Assembly: GCA_003427395.1 (NCBI GenBank)
Contig: BFEA01000698.1
Span: 422,361 to 465,415, forward strand
DNA length: 43,055 nt
Reading direction: 5' to 3'
DNA from: Chara braunii
Lineage: Eukaryota > Streptophyta > Charophyceae > Charales > Characeae
Shown here: in pieces, positions 21,655 to 32,484 of the stretch
How positions within the stretch are numbered: position 1 is the first letter of the stretch
Layout of the letters: the number at the start of each line of letters is the position of its first letter
Made by a program: the position numbers and the translations under genes
Notes under the pieces: generated by a model
Databases searched by the model: none
Told to the model about the DNA's origin: nothing
What the model saw: the letters and a program-made list of their open reading frames with translations, nothing else

Positions 21655-22290
21655 TAATGAAAAATTTTGGCAGCATCTCCCCAGTACAGGGTGGATCGCC
21701 AAAACTTTTCCTTCCAAAATTACTATAACTCTTCGAAACTAGGATAAATTCGGCAAAACTCCCTATAGAGGAAGTATTTTTGATAATTTATACTCAACTA
21801 GATATGAGATCAAAAATCGACTTTTGACTTTACAGAGTCAAGTTTTGTCTAATTCTCTGATTAAGTAAACATTTGGGAAGCAATCCCTTTAGAGAAGTTT
21901 AACTAACTTATCAAGTTTTCCTAAACGTAATATGAATTCAAGGACAGAACTTTAACTCTATTAAGACAAAAGTTTAACTAACTTATCAATTTGTAGAAAT
22001 TTGGCAACACTCCCTCTAACAAAAGTGTCTTTCCAAAATTTAAACAAAGCTAAATATGAATTCTAAAAATAATCTTTGACTTTACAAAGTCATATTTTGT
22101 GTTACTCCATGATTTTAAAAAATATTGAGAAACACTTCCCCTAACAGAGTACGATTCTCAAATTTATACTAAGCGAAATATGGAACTTAGAGAAAAGTCG
22201 AATTTGTAAACATAAAATTGAGTAACTCTTCAGATCTGTAAAATTTGAGTTGCGCTCCCATTAACAAAAATATATTTCCTAAATTGATAC
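21655..22290 (-). repeat. Interspersed short-repeat array T2, right arm
   Basis: A core like TTTGGCAACACTCCCTCTA recurs near 21670, 21750, 21872, 21990, 22122 and 22245, about every 80-130 bases. It is the inverted counterpart of the left T2 array, but the core wording differs between arms. Confidence 0.7.
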
Positions 22291-22544
22291 AAAACCAAAT
22301 ATAAGAAATAAAATTAACTTTGAAAAATATCAACTGAACTAACTTCTATTAGCTCCAACACATGACTAATGTTTAGCTACTACCTATCAAAAAACAACCT
22401 AAGCTAGACTCAGACTGGCCTCACAGTCCAACAAGCGCATACAATCAAGGTAAGTCTCTCACAAAAAAATCACAGTTGTTTTTACATAAGATAACTCGTT
22501 GATCCTCTTGATAATTAACCATTTATCCATCTTATCTATGGTAT

Positions 22545-23315
22545 GACGCTAGACCAATCTGCTTAGAAACGATGTCTAGCATGCCTTAGGTTTATGCACG
22601 ATCAGGAGCCTTTAGTACTTCTCTCTTCTTTAGGCATGTGACCAGACCATTCTGCTTAGAAACAATGCCTAGTCTCCCTATTTTTTTTGAATATCCAAAA
22701 TTTAAGTAATTTTTTAATTTATCTTTTGATATGGGCAAGAGACTCAACGATGTTGTTTTGAAACAATGTTCAGCTTGACCAATTTACTTTCAATTATACT
22801 TTAAACTTTACTTCTCTTCTTAGTGATATGACTTAAACTATATCATTATGCTCAGAAACAATATCCGACTGTATGTTCATATGCAAAATATTTTCAATAT
22901 ATACTCAGTTTGCACTTGTGTGTGTGACTTCAAGCTAAACCATTCTGTTAGAAACAATGCTTAGTCTTCTGCAAAAATCCTCCCTCAGAATAAAGCAAGA
23001 GAGTAAACCATTCAACTTAAAAACAATGTTCAACCCATCTTAAGTCACACAAAAACATGAAGTTGGACCATTCTGCTTAGAAACAATGTCAAACTTCATT
23101 CAGAAATTCCAAAAGAAACAAGTAGACCAAACCATTCTGCTTAGTAGAAACAATGCTTTGCATCACAAAGTAGACAGACACGCCTTAAAAAACAAACATA
23201 GCAACCACATCATTCTGCTTAGAAACAATGTTTGGTCCTTCAGAAAACATACAAGAAAACATACAAGAAACATAACACTTGGTCAATCTGCTTAAAAAAA
23301 ATGTCCAACCTTTTA
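22545..23315 (-). repeat. Interspersed short-repeat array T1, right arm
   Basis: The core CATTCTGCTTAGAAACAATG occurs exactly or nearly so about ten times (near 22555, 22647, 22750, 22845, 22940, 23010, 23066, 23133, 23210, 23285), with 50-100 bases of different sequence between copies. Flanks such as GACCAG and CTAGTC make short palindromic ends. This is the inverted counterpart of the left T1 array. Confidence 0.8.
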
Positions 23316-23984
23316 GTGACCCGATCAAACACATGCAATACCATCTTCTTCCCACCTTCCCCCAGTTCATCCCTTAGTCTGATTTCAATCAGAAAACAAA
23401 GTTGAGATTCATGCATGCATTCCTTTCACTTAGTCTGGTTGGATTCTGAAAATAAAACAACTGTGAATATGGGTGCACACATAACACTCAGACTAAAGAT
23501 ATGTACTTTTAGAGGTTTAGTGGGCACATACAGAGGTAACACTCGTTACCTGACAGTTCTCTGCCTCCAGAACCTTCCCTAGTAGATTTCGATATATCTC
23601 CCACAATCGGTGTGGCAACCTCCCATAAAGGCTTTGACGCGGATTACGGGTTTCCAATCCCGCCCACCGCCCTCCTCTCTAAACTAATAGACTAGACGGA
23701 CAATGAGAAGGACAGAAGAAGAAAAATAAAGTCACTCAGATACAAGGAGGGTGCACTCAAACTCGAGTGAGAGGGCCTTGAAACATTCACTCAAGAGGGT
23801 CCTGCAATGGTAATCCAAATCGCACTAAGATGGACACCTACGACCAAAAGTGTAGAGTAATAACTCTCTAACTAAACTCTAAGCCATAGTAATGATCCCC
23901 TTGTAATGTCTGGTCACTCCCTCTAATTCGCAATGCGATTCTCCCTAACTGAATTGTCGCTACATAGCTTAAAAAAGATTCTTC

Positions 23985-24013
23985 AAATAAAGCACACCCT
24001 CTGTGCTTTATTT
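23985..24013. other. Perfect 11-bp hairpin at the edge of the right arm
   Basis: AAATAAAGCAC and GTGCTTTATTT with a 7-base loop. It marks roughly where homology to the left arm stops. Confidence 0.8.
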
Positions 24014-24093
24014 AAAACGTAGGCAGAACGCAACACTATGCCTCAACACAATGCGCATAGCGTCTTTGCGCAACAGTAAAACACCGTTGCACT

Positions 24094-24456
24094 TTGTTTC
24101 CATTTGTATGCAACCAGGAGTACGAATACGGATTTGTACTCCTGTACTCATACACTACTCTTACCCTGTGAGCCCCGTACGACTTTTTTCATTTTTAATT
24201 CGATACTGTTTTTATTGTTTTTATTAAAATCTAAAAAGAATTTGCAGATGATGCTCATCCAAATGTTGCTTGTTTTAAGTTTTTGCATTACACATGTTTT
24301 TTTCGGATTTTTTAATGAACTTTTTATTTTTTTTCCCGTATGGGGGTGTACAAGACGTATAGGTTCCCGTACAGGCTCTTGTACACATCCCGTACACATA
24401 TTACCTGTACGTTTCGTATGAAAAAACCCCGTACGTGTACATTATGGAATGTAGGC
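24094..24456 (+). mobile_element. hAT-like MITE, CCCGTACA-type tips
   Basis: 363 bp bracketed by GTTGCACT (24086-24093 and 24457-24464), an 8-bp candidate target duplication; an extra matching C on the left makes the exact frame uncertain by one base. Both tips are rich in GTAC words (CCCGTACA, GTACGG). The core (TTTTTAATTCGA, CCAAATGTTGCTTGT, TTTTTCGGATTTTTT) matches those at 16834 and 10011. Terminal repeats are imperfect (TTTCCATTTGTA against ATTCCATAATGTA). Confidence 0.6.
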
Positions 24457-24464
24457 GTTGCACT

Positions 24465-25502
24465 GCATGGCAGTGCATGACAATAGATACGACAAACACC
24501 CAGCAAATGTTTATCAAGATACCACATAAGACAAAACTCAACAATGTACGGCGCCGCGCAGCAGCAAGCACACTGGTGTGGACAACAACTTGTACTGCTG
24601 AGCAAGCAACAACATCTTGTTATCGAAACTGGCTGAGGTAACTCAAAACTCAAATAGCAGTAATACAAAGTTCCCTTCAACACTAACCAAAACACGACAT
24701 CATGTTTTCGCTCTAGTGATCCTTTTCAAAAGCAACTAGAGATCGTAAAAATAACAGCATTTGGTGAGTTTCCCCGTGTTGATTGTTCATACATCACCAG
24801 TAGTGAATGCATACGACCATGAAAAATACTGTTGTGAAACGAAGACAATCACCACGTGGCAAAAATCATCATGATCTCGGCCCTTGATAAAACGAATGCA
24901 ATCATTTTTCTTACCCGCTTAGACGAGTAGTTATAGGATCAAGCTCGCAGTGAGTCACATCGTCAAGTTTGCCATTGTCTGAGTCAAATTTGCACTGAAT
25001 CGGTGGATTGAAGTGCCCCCCTCGCTTCTTTAACTCTCTTATTCGATGATTTTTCCGTCTTTCTTTCTCATACCTCCTTGCGCCCTGCCTCATCGGAGCG
25101 CCTGATTTATTTTACAAGTCGTCTGAATGACAAGTAGACCACCAAATGAATGATAACTGACTAAAAATCCTTTCGGAGTTCCATAACAAAGCGTGTTCAT
25201 ACTTAGACGCTCATAGCTTAGTGTTTGCGACAAGGAAATGACTGCTGGTAAACTCAACCAGGAAGCGATGGAGAAAGGCACATAGGCACTTTACACGACC
25301 AGTGTACTTAGGGAATGAGACGAACTGCTTCAACAGGTACTCCCCCTCCCAAGACCAGCGTCATCGCCAAGGCGGGATGGGATCGAAAGATCACCACACT
25401 CCCTACTCAAAGCACCCCGCCCTAAACTTCAACCACGTTCATTTAACTTTAACTGTCCATACAGCAAGGAAGAACATCGAGTCTGTTATACCATGCCCTA
25501 AA
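24465..25502. other. Unassigned intergenic stretch
   Basis: No domain, array or terminal repeat recognised, apart from a small perfect inverted repeat TGCACTGC-ATG-GCAGTGCA near 24459-24478. Confidence 0.35.
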
Positions 25503-26023
25503 CAACAGAAAATGTTTCCTAAATTAAATAATCATTCTATAGTAAAATTATATTCTAAATTTCAAATTTTCATTCCATCTTAAAAAATGTCATTCCAATT
25601 TTAGAATTTTTTGTCTTACTTGAAAACTTCCTTCCAAGAATGAGGTATTCATTCTTATTTGAACTGCATGTTAGAGATGGAATGAAAATCTGAATGAGTT
25701 CATGAAATATTTTAATTGAACTGTTATTCTAAGTAAGGATTTTCAGTCATAAATAGGTTAATCGAATCTAAGTAAGATGAAATTTGTTGTAGTGGAATAA
25801 AAGTTTAATTAAAATTTTTCATAAACTCATCCAGACTTTCATTCCATCTTGAACAAATAGATATAGTTGGAAGGGAAAACTCATATTTAGACAGAAACTT
25901 ATCGAATAAAACTGAAAATTTTAGAATTGGACGAACATTGGAATGATAATTTATAAATATGAAGGATTTTTTTTTCATGGAATGTTTTTTCAACTTTTAT
26001 TTCTCGTGGGAATTTTCCTGTTG
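25503..26023 (-). mobile_element. MITE-M copy 4
   Basis: 521 bp, CAACAGAAAATG to TTCCTGTTG, flanked by AA on both sides. Reverse orientation relative to copy 1. Confidence 0.88.
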
Positions 26024-26160
26024 AATATTCAACTTTGAATGTTTTTTCCGCTAAATTACGGAGAGATGCAGACCATCGAACACCTGGTACTTCGCATGAG
26101 TATTAATAACTTGAATGAATCTTGCACTAAAATATAAGGAGATACCTCCAGTATGTCATA

Positions 26161-26681
26161 CAATAGAAAAATTCCCACGAGAAATGAAAGCTGAAAAAAC
26201 ATTCCATAAAAAACAAATCTTTCATATTTACAAGTTATCATTCTAATGTTCGTCCAATTCTAAAATATTCAGTTTTATTGGAAAAATTTCCGTCTAAATA
26301 TGAGTTTTCCCTTCTAACTACATCTATTTGTTCAAGATGGAATGAAAGTCTGGACGAGTTTATGAAATGTCTTAATTAAACTTTCATTCTACTATAACAA
26401 ATATCTTTTAATTTAGATTGCATTAACCTATTTATGACGGAGAATCCTTACATAGTATGACAGTCCAATTAAAATATTTCATGAACTCACCAGACTTTCA
26501 TTCCATCTCCAGCATCCAGTTCAAATAAGAAGGGATACCCTATTCTTGGAATAAAAATTTTCAAGTAGGATGAAAATTTTTTAAATTGGAATGACATTTT
26601 TTAAGATGAAATAAAAATTTGAAATTTAGAATGTAATTTTACTATCGAATGATTATTTAAGGCTGGAAAAATTTTTCGTTG
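26161..26681 (+). mobile_element. MITE-M copy 5
   Basis: 521 bp, CAATAGAAAAATTCCC to TTTTTCGTTG, flanked by TA on both sides. Only 137 bp from copy 4 and in the opposite orientation, so the two could pair over most of their length. Confidence 0.88.
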
Positions 26682-26683
26682 TA

Positions 26684-28030
26684 CAACAAGGTCGCCCGAT
26701 AGTGGTTAGTTACCAGGTGAGCATCTCCTTCTTTTTTTTCTTCCATTCACTCTCCTCTCACCTTCCAGATGTACAAATGTACATGGTCCTTAATGCAACC
26801 AGGTTAATCCAGAATCGATGAACAACTACATCGTGGGGGCAAAGACCCCGAACGGAAGGAACAACACGACTTCTACGATGAACTTGAAGGCTACGAGTAC
26901 GCGAATGATTAAGATGGTCAGTGTGAAAATGACCAGCATGGTTGTAGTGGCAAACATATCGTTTCTTCGGAAGGCAAGCGACCACGACGCATAGCATCCC
27001 GACAATCTCAAAGCGAGATCTCGATAAAGGCAACGCTGATACCAGCGGAATGTCAATGATGAGCAGGATCAAAGCATTATGACCCATTCCCCCTAAAGTG
27101 TAGAAATCAGAATAAATCTTTCGTTAGAACAAGAGAAGATACATGCCTGATTTCATCATTTTTCTCGGTTGCCCTCGCTTACTAACCGCACAACTCCTAA
27201 CGCTCACAGCCCCAAAAGTAACCTTTAACCTCCCAATCTGTCGTCTCCATCAGACACGCTACGGTTGAAAACCCTCACCCAACATTTTAGTCCGCGTAAT
27301 TCCGTCAAAGAATAGGCGAGAAAGGATTTATTCCCATCCTCCACGTACATTCTCGTTGTGTCGATCACATCAATTGTCCTCTTCTTTTACTAACTTTCAG
27401 AACGGCTATCACCGTTATTATGCTCGCTCGTATCAAAAGTCGTGGAAATGCACTTTCCCCGCCCAAATCTATCGAGAGATGAGTGAGAGATGTGTTTTTT
27501 CGCTCCGCCATCTTTCTTTTCCGCTTTTCGTCTTCATCTTTGCCTTCTTCTTCGCTTTCCCTCAACCTCAGGATTAACGCCGCTTGGTTAATCTTAGCTC
27601 GGACAACTCTACGACCAACGAAGCAAAACTGAAAAATGCATGTCCACTTCGAGCTACTACTCCAAGTACTTCGTGATAGTCTTCCCTCCCCCCTTTGAAT
27701 GCATCCGACCAACTTAGTCGTGTAGGTCCATTTCGAGGCTGATGGGTTGAACTCGCCTGCATGAGCCGACTGCGCATTGAGCGACGAGCTCCAGATCAAC
27801 GCTTTGTATGGGAAGGGATCAACCCAATTTCGCACTCCAGGTTAGTCCCACTAGGGTTGCTTGGTTATACTTACCTCGTGGGGCACTCAGAGCCCGTGCC
27901 TACCAATGAGCCTCGCTCTACTAAGCATCTGAATGCATATTAGTGTGATCTGTCCCTGTTCGCCCGAACTGGGCATCTCACGGTGGCATTGTGGCCGTGT
28001 AATGGGCTATGCAAGTTTTCTTTGTATCTT
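26684..28030. other. Unassigned stretch with small unrecognised ORFs
   Basis: Minus-strand open frames at 26758-27087, 26826-27056 (with a hydrophobic run, MLVIFTLTILIIRVLVAF) and 27365-27835 (156 codons with a Lys/Glu-rich part) show no known domain. They could be exons or chance frames; I see no supporting splice or regulatory pattern. Confidence 0.25.
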
Positions 28031-28043
28031 TAATCTTACTTTC

Positions 28044-28125
28044 CTCCATCTAAGGGTGTTTGGATTCGAATTGGAATCTGTATTTCAATCGTTTGTGGAT
28101 GTACCAATTGGGCTAGGCCCGCTCC
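28044..28125 (-). mobile_element. tRNA-like SINE head, copy 2
   Basis: On the minus strand CTAGCCCAATTGGTA (box A) is followed by AATTCGAATCCA (box B) about 35 bases on. It is closest to copy 3 at 29369-29423. Confidence 0.6.
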
Positions 28126-28479
28126 AGAGGTTACCTCTCAAGACTCGGGTTCAGGGAACAATAATGCGCCTGGATTTTCGTCCGGCAGTCGACCGGGCAG
28201 TCACCTTCTTTGGCGTCTCCTTCCAGGGAACTTGCACGAGGCCCGAATGCAAGTGACTACCTCCACATGTTAGGTGTCGTCCCAATTTCTAACGGACGTC
28301 CCGAAGGACCTTTCACAGTCCCACCCGTCGGGGCCACGAATCAGATCGGCCTATGCAATTCAAAATAATTTGGCTTTTTGATTATATCCGAATCCAAAAT
28401 AAGGTATGTTCTTCAGCAGTTCAAGGGTGTGTCGACTAAGCAAGGTCAGGTGGTTCCTCGCTGGTCTCACCGGCTGTGT

Positions 28480-29160
28480 GTCCGGAGAACGGGCAGCGGG
28501 GGCGTTAAATTCCATTGTACCCCGTTGAATCGCCCCAGAGGCCCCATTGAATCCCGTTTAACGCAAAAACAAGGGTTTCCTGTTGAATCCGAGAACACGG
28601 GATGGGCGCGTTGGGCCTCGGACACGTGGCCCTACGCGCCCAAACATCAAAATTAGGAAACAAAATAATTTTTTTTGACCCCTATTAACCGGGTGGGGTG
28701 ACCAAACATGTCCCCCCTTTTCGAAAATCAAATTGCAAGAGGGAAAAAAGATGGGGCCACCCCATACCCCAACACTGTGAGCACATGTGCGTGCATGTGG
28801 GTACATGTCCTAGTTGTGTCCAGTCTCATTTCCGAAGGGTCCCTACGAATTAGCAAGGGCTTCTCTTGAAGCAGAGATGGACATGAGACTTCTAGCCTAT
28901 CTGCGTCGGCCGAGAATATAAAGTCTGGATTCAAATTCGGAACTGTGTATCACAGTTATGGGTCACTAATTCTGTGTTTTCTCGTTTTTCTTTTGAAAAT
29001 ATTTACAACCTCTTATTTTTTTATTATTTTTTTAATTATGTTTAGCCGAGGAAAACAAATTTCACGGATCTCGTTTATACCCGTCCAATGACCGTTTCAA
29101 CGGGGATTCAGCTCGCGTTGAATCTTTCAACGCGGATCCCATGTTGAAGACGTTTTCGGA
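28480..29160. mobile_element. Possible word-tipped MITE (CCCGTTGAATC type)
   Basis: Words related to CCCCGTTGAATC, TTGAATCCCG and TTCAACGCGGATCC cluster at 28500-28600 and 29080-29155 around a less repetitive interior, like the tips of the hAT-like elements. No terminal repeat or duplication was located. Confidence 0.3.
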
Positions 29161-29339
29161 CACACTGGATCTTGGTATGGGGACTCAGCCCCAAACTCTT
29201 CCACGTGACAACGTCCTTCACTTGGATGGAACAGGTCATGCGATCTACACCTTGGATCGAGAAGCAGGAGCAGGGCCCTGACCCTACCTCATGAAATAAG
29301 TAAAAATAACATTAAATGTAGTGGTATTTTACTTGTACT

Positions 29340-29430
29340 GTAAAAACTCCCACCTACCTGTTTGTGGTGGAGTTCGAACTCAGATTTGTGTTTCAAAATT
29401 TTTGCGGTGTACCAATTGAGCTAGATCCAT
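29340..29430 (-). mobile_element. tRNA-like SINE head, copy 3
   Basis: Minus strand: TAGCTCAATTGGT (box A, 29411-29423) and GAGTTCGAACTC (box B, about 29369-29380), spaced as in tRNA genes. The full cloverleaf does not fold well and acceptor arms do not pair cleanly, so it is a SINE head and not a working tRNA. Confidence 0.65.
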
Positions 29431-29705
29431 TGGTTCCATTGCCGCTCCCAAAATAGGTACCGCACTGGTTCCAAAACGGAACAAATAAAAATAGAAATAA
29501 AAGCAAAGAGAAGAAAACAATAAGGAAAATTCAGGGAGAATGGGCGAGATAGGAGTCAAACTGGCACCTCTTATGTCATGCTATTCGGGCCCGCAGTCGG
29601 GACCGACAAATAAAACTAAGGGGAATAGTCCCACCTGACCCTCCATCCCTGAGTTTCTTCGCTACTCGATCACTCTTCGTCGCCGATCACTATCCTTGAT
29701 TCTCG

Positions 29706-30227
29706 CAACAGAAAAATTTCCTAGAATTAAATAATCATTCTATAGTAAAATTACATTCTGAATTTTAAATTTTCATTCCATCTTAAAAAATGTCATTCCA
29801 ATTTAAAATTTTTCGTCTTACTTGAAAACTTTCCTTCCAAGAATGGGGTATCCCTTTTTATTTGAACTATATGCTAGAGATAGAATGAAAGTTTGGATGA
29901 GTTCATGAAATATTTTAATTGGACTGTCATTCTAAGTAAGGATTTTCAGTCATACATAAGTTAATCCAATCTAAATTAGAAGATATTTGTTGTAATAGAA
30001 TGAAAGTTTGATTAAAACATTTAATAAACTCATCCAGACTTTCATTCCATCTTAAACAAATGGATGCAGTTGGAAAGGAAAACTGATATTTAGACGAAAA
30101 TTTATTAAATAAAACTGTGAATTTTAGAATTGGACGAACATTGGATTGATATTTTATAAATATGAATAATTTTTTTTGTATGGAATGTTTTTTCAACTTT
30201 CATTTCTCGTGGGAATTTTTTTATTCC
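29706..30227 (-). mobile_element. MITE-M copy 6
   Basis: 522 bp. The left tip CAACAGAAAAATTTCC is good; the right tip is degenerate (TTATTCC). CG flanks both ends (29704-29705, 30228-30229). It was inserted beside the element E block at 30240. Confidence 0.8.
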
Positions 30228-30239
30228 CGAATTTGCCGC

Positions 30240-30910
30240 ATGAAAGTCCAATACCGTAACCAATAGTGTTAGGCCCAAGGTTGGCATTGACAGCCACGCA
30301 ATCTCATATAAGCAAGTGCCGCGTGGCGCGTGGCCCTACCGAAACATACAAAGGCCACTCCTATGCCTACCAATCAATTCCATGGCCGCCGAATCCGACA
30401 CTTGCTGCACGAAGGATCTGATGTTATTCATAGCCTCCGTACGCACCGCTCACTCCGCCAAACCTCGCTCTTTTACCATATAAGCGGCAAAAACTTAAAC
30501 TTTACTGCGTGTCATATGGCTTCTAAGTCCAAACAAAACTCAGAATGACCATTCATGAAATCGCGACCTTGGCAATCAAGCCTGAACGCCGATTACGACA
30601 ATCGTCACCACTGCTAGCATGCAAGTGTCATGGTAAACCGTATCGATAAAAATAAAAAATAATTTAATCGAGATAAAAAAGTTGGGCGGCAACTATGACG
30701 GCTCTGTAACATCAACAAGAAAGAAAAAGTATGCGCGCCTTAAAACTGCGCATCCACGCACTACCTATTTAATAGTTGGTTTTAAAAGGAAAACTGGCAG
30801 CAGATCGTGCGGTGAAACCAAATTTCAAGCGAGAACCCCGTTCTCGTCACTTGCAAAAACCAAGGCGGATATGATTGTAAGGGTATTCGCACCAACACCG
30901 ATCATCGACA
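30240..30910 (-). repeat. Element E block, third location
   Basis: Inverted counterpart of 12960-13412, with a 26-base exact match around ACCAATAGTGTTAGGC and a good match GCAAAAACCAAGGCGG at the other end. The middle is longer and diverged. It may be the distant 5' part of the right copy of element E, displaced by later insertions. Confidence 0.65.
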
Positions 30911-31845
30911 ACTTTGCCATATACCTTGGCCCTAGGATGCAGGGCCCATGCATTTCTTTAGCCAACCCGAGTGCCTAACGGGCGCAAATATTTGGGCATA
31001 TAGATAAGTTGCCTAGGGCTCAGTAGGGGTATATGCAAAAGGATCATCACAGAGCGCCCATCCTCCTTCCACGCCAGCAATAAGATATGGAGAATGACAC
31101 AACAATTTCTTGCCTTCGTGAAGACAACCAACAGATCATGTGTATCGATGTCAAGTAAGGCCAGGTAAATTTCCCCTCACCTCCTGACGGTCTCACAACT
31201 CTGATCCTCCCCCTCCTTGCCAATCTTCATCACCTAGTCTACAACTATGGCGACTATGGCCACACCAACATACGCTCCCTCCAGGTTGACGCTCACGAGC
31301 AGCATCTGGCACCAACATCACACTCTAGCAGCCTCGCATAGAAACACTAGCATCCAGCCAGTGCAAGGCAGAATGTCTTCCCCAGTGCTCTGGCTGACCT
31401 TATGTAATGTTGACCTACGTTGACTAGGGTGAACCAGACTTCCCTTGGACCGTGTGAGCACTTTAGATTTCCCACATCTTGACGGTTAGGATACAGCCTT
31501 GAAGCAACGGTACCTTTTCCCCAATCGGGACTGAAATCTTTTGGACACTTGCAGTCAACCATTGATCATGATGTGCAATTCATCGATCGTCGAGGCAAAC
31601 GCCTGGGTTGACTTTGCTTTGGGTCTGCTTTTCCCGTGCTGGGTCTGACTCTTGATATTCCAAGAGTCAACCAACTTAGGTGGGGCCTCTGACGCTGTTT
31701 TTGACTAAGGCCGGGATACCCCTTGACCCAATGCCCTCTCTCAAGCATTTCTCAGTCTTGGGATGCAACTTTTAACCCTCCTTTCCGACCTTTGACCGAA
31801 AGTGACGAACCTAGCCTACCGTTGTATGCCTGCGAACTGAATTTA
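30911..31845. other. Unassigned stretch
   Basis: The first 100 bases may continue the element E similarity (counterpart of 12850-12960). Minus-strand frames at 31347-31562 and 31566-31748 are unrecognised. Several TTGACT/AGTCAA words recur between 31390 and 31800. Confidence 0.3.
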
Positions 31846-31848
31846 TTA

Positions 31849-31930
31849 CATTATTGTTATTATTATTATTATTATTTATTAGTTTGTTATTATTTTAATA
31901 TGTTGTTATTATTATTACCATTATTAGAGT
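31849..31930 (+). repeat. ATT-rich repeat, duplicated at 32742-32800
   Basis: An ATT tract followed by TTTATTAGTTTGT and TTTAATATGTTGTTATTATT. The same string with slight changes recurs at 32742-32800, so the flank and the microsatellite were duplicated together. Confidence 0.75.
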
Positions 31931-32029
31931 AACGTTCAAACAAAATGTTGCAACGAGTTTCTCTTCGTGAGGTGTTGCAAGAGTATCGTTTCAGCGAAGG
32001 AAGTTGATTGGTCTTATAAGAAAAAATAA

Positions 32030-32199
32030 GAAGAGAGAGGGAGAAAGAGAGAGGGAGAAAGAGAGAGGGAGAAAAAGAGAGATGTTGATTGGGCGGTCGT
32101 CCAAGCCTTGCCTTAATAATAAATTTTTAGATGATCATCTTCGGTTTCGATTAAGTAATTGTCATTTCAAGGGAGATAGGAAGAGAGAGACAAATAAAT

Positions 32200-32236
<37 letters not shown>

Positions 32237-32255
32237 AAAAAAAAAAAAAAAAACA
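32030..32255 (+). repeat. GA-rich and TG/AG microsatellites
   Basis: GAGAGAGGGAGAAA units at about 32033-32083, and a TG run followed by AG and A runs at 32199-32253. Open frames through them are low complexity. Confidence 0.9.
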
Positions 32256-32435
32256 ATTTTGATTTAATACTATTGCGTTTTTTTAAGTCAAGGTGGATTC
32301 CACCACGTAATAATTATGCCTTGATCATACTACGGCCACTTGTTGACTTCAATGGAACAAAAAATCCTCATATGAAACTTTTTTCCTTTGTATGCTTGTG
32401 TTGGTATTTCTTTATTCTTTGCTTTTTTGTTGCTC

Positions 32436-32438
<3 letters not shown>

Positions 32439-32481
<43 letters not shown>
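32439..32481 (+). repeat. CT microsatellite
   Basis: About 20 CT units. Confidence 0.95.

Positions 32482-32484
<3 letters not shown>

Larger units (their letters stand above)
20420..23965 (-). repeat. Right arm of the large inverted repeat (element E, right copy)
   Basis: Reverse-complement counterpart of 15840-20020. Clear shared blocks include GATAACAGGTCGGTT (about 21450 and 18905), CGTGTAGTGTGTGG (about 21230 and 19140) and ATCGACCGACG (about 20430 and 19980). Open frames on it are short and unrecognised. Outward it ends near the hairpin at 23985. Confidence 0.8.

Noticed and set aside
22545-23315. CRISPR-like reading of the T1 array
   Set aside because: Cores are short, spacers vary in length, the context is eukaryotic transposon DNA, and no cas genes are present.
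26826-27056. Membrane protein gene from a hydrophobic ORF
   Set aside because: One hydrophobic run in a 76-codon frame that overlaps another open frame; no homology recognised.
28900-28950. Further tRNA-like SINE head
   Set aside because: TGGATTCAAATTC resembles box B, but no box A lies at the expected distance.
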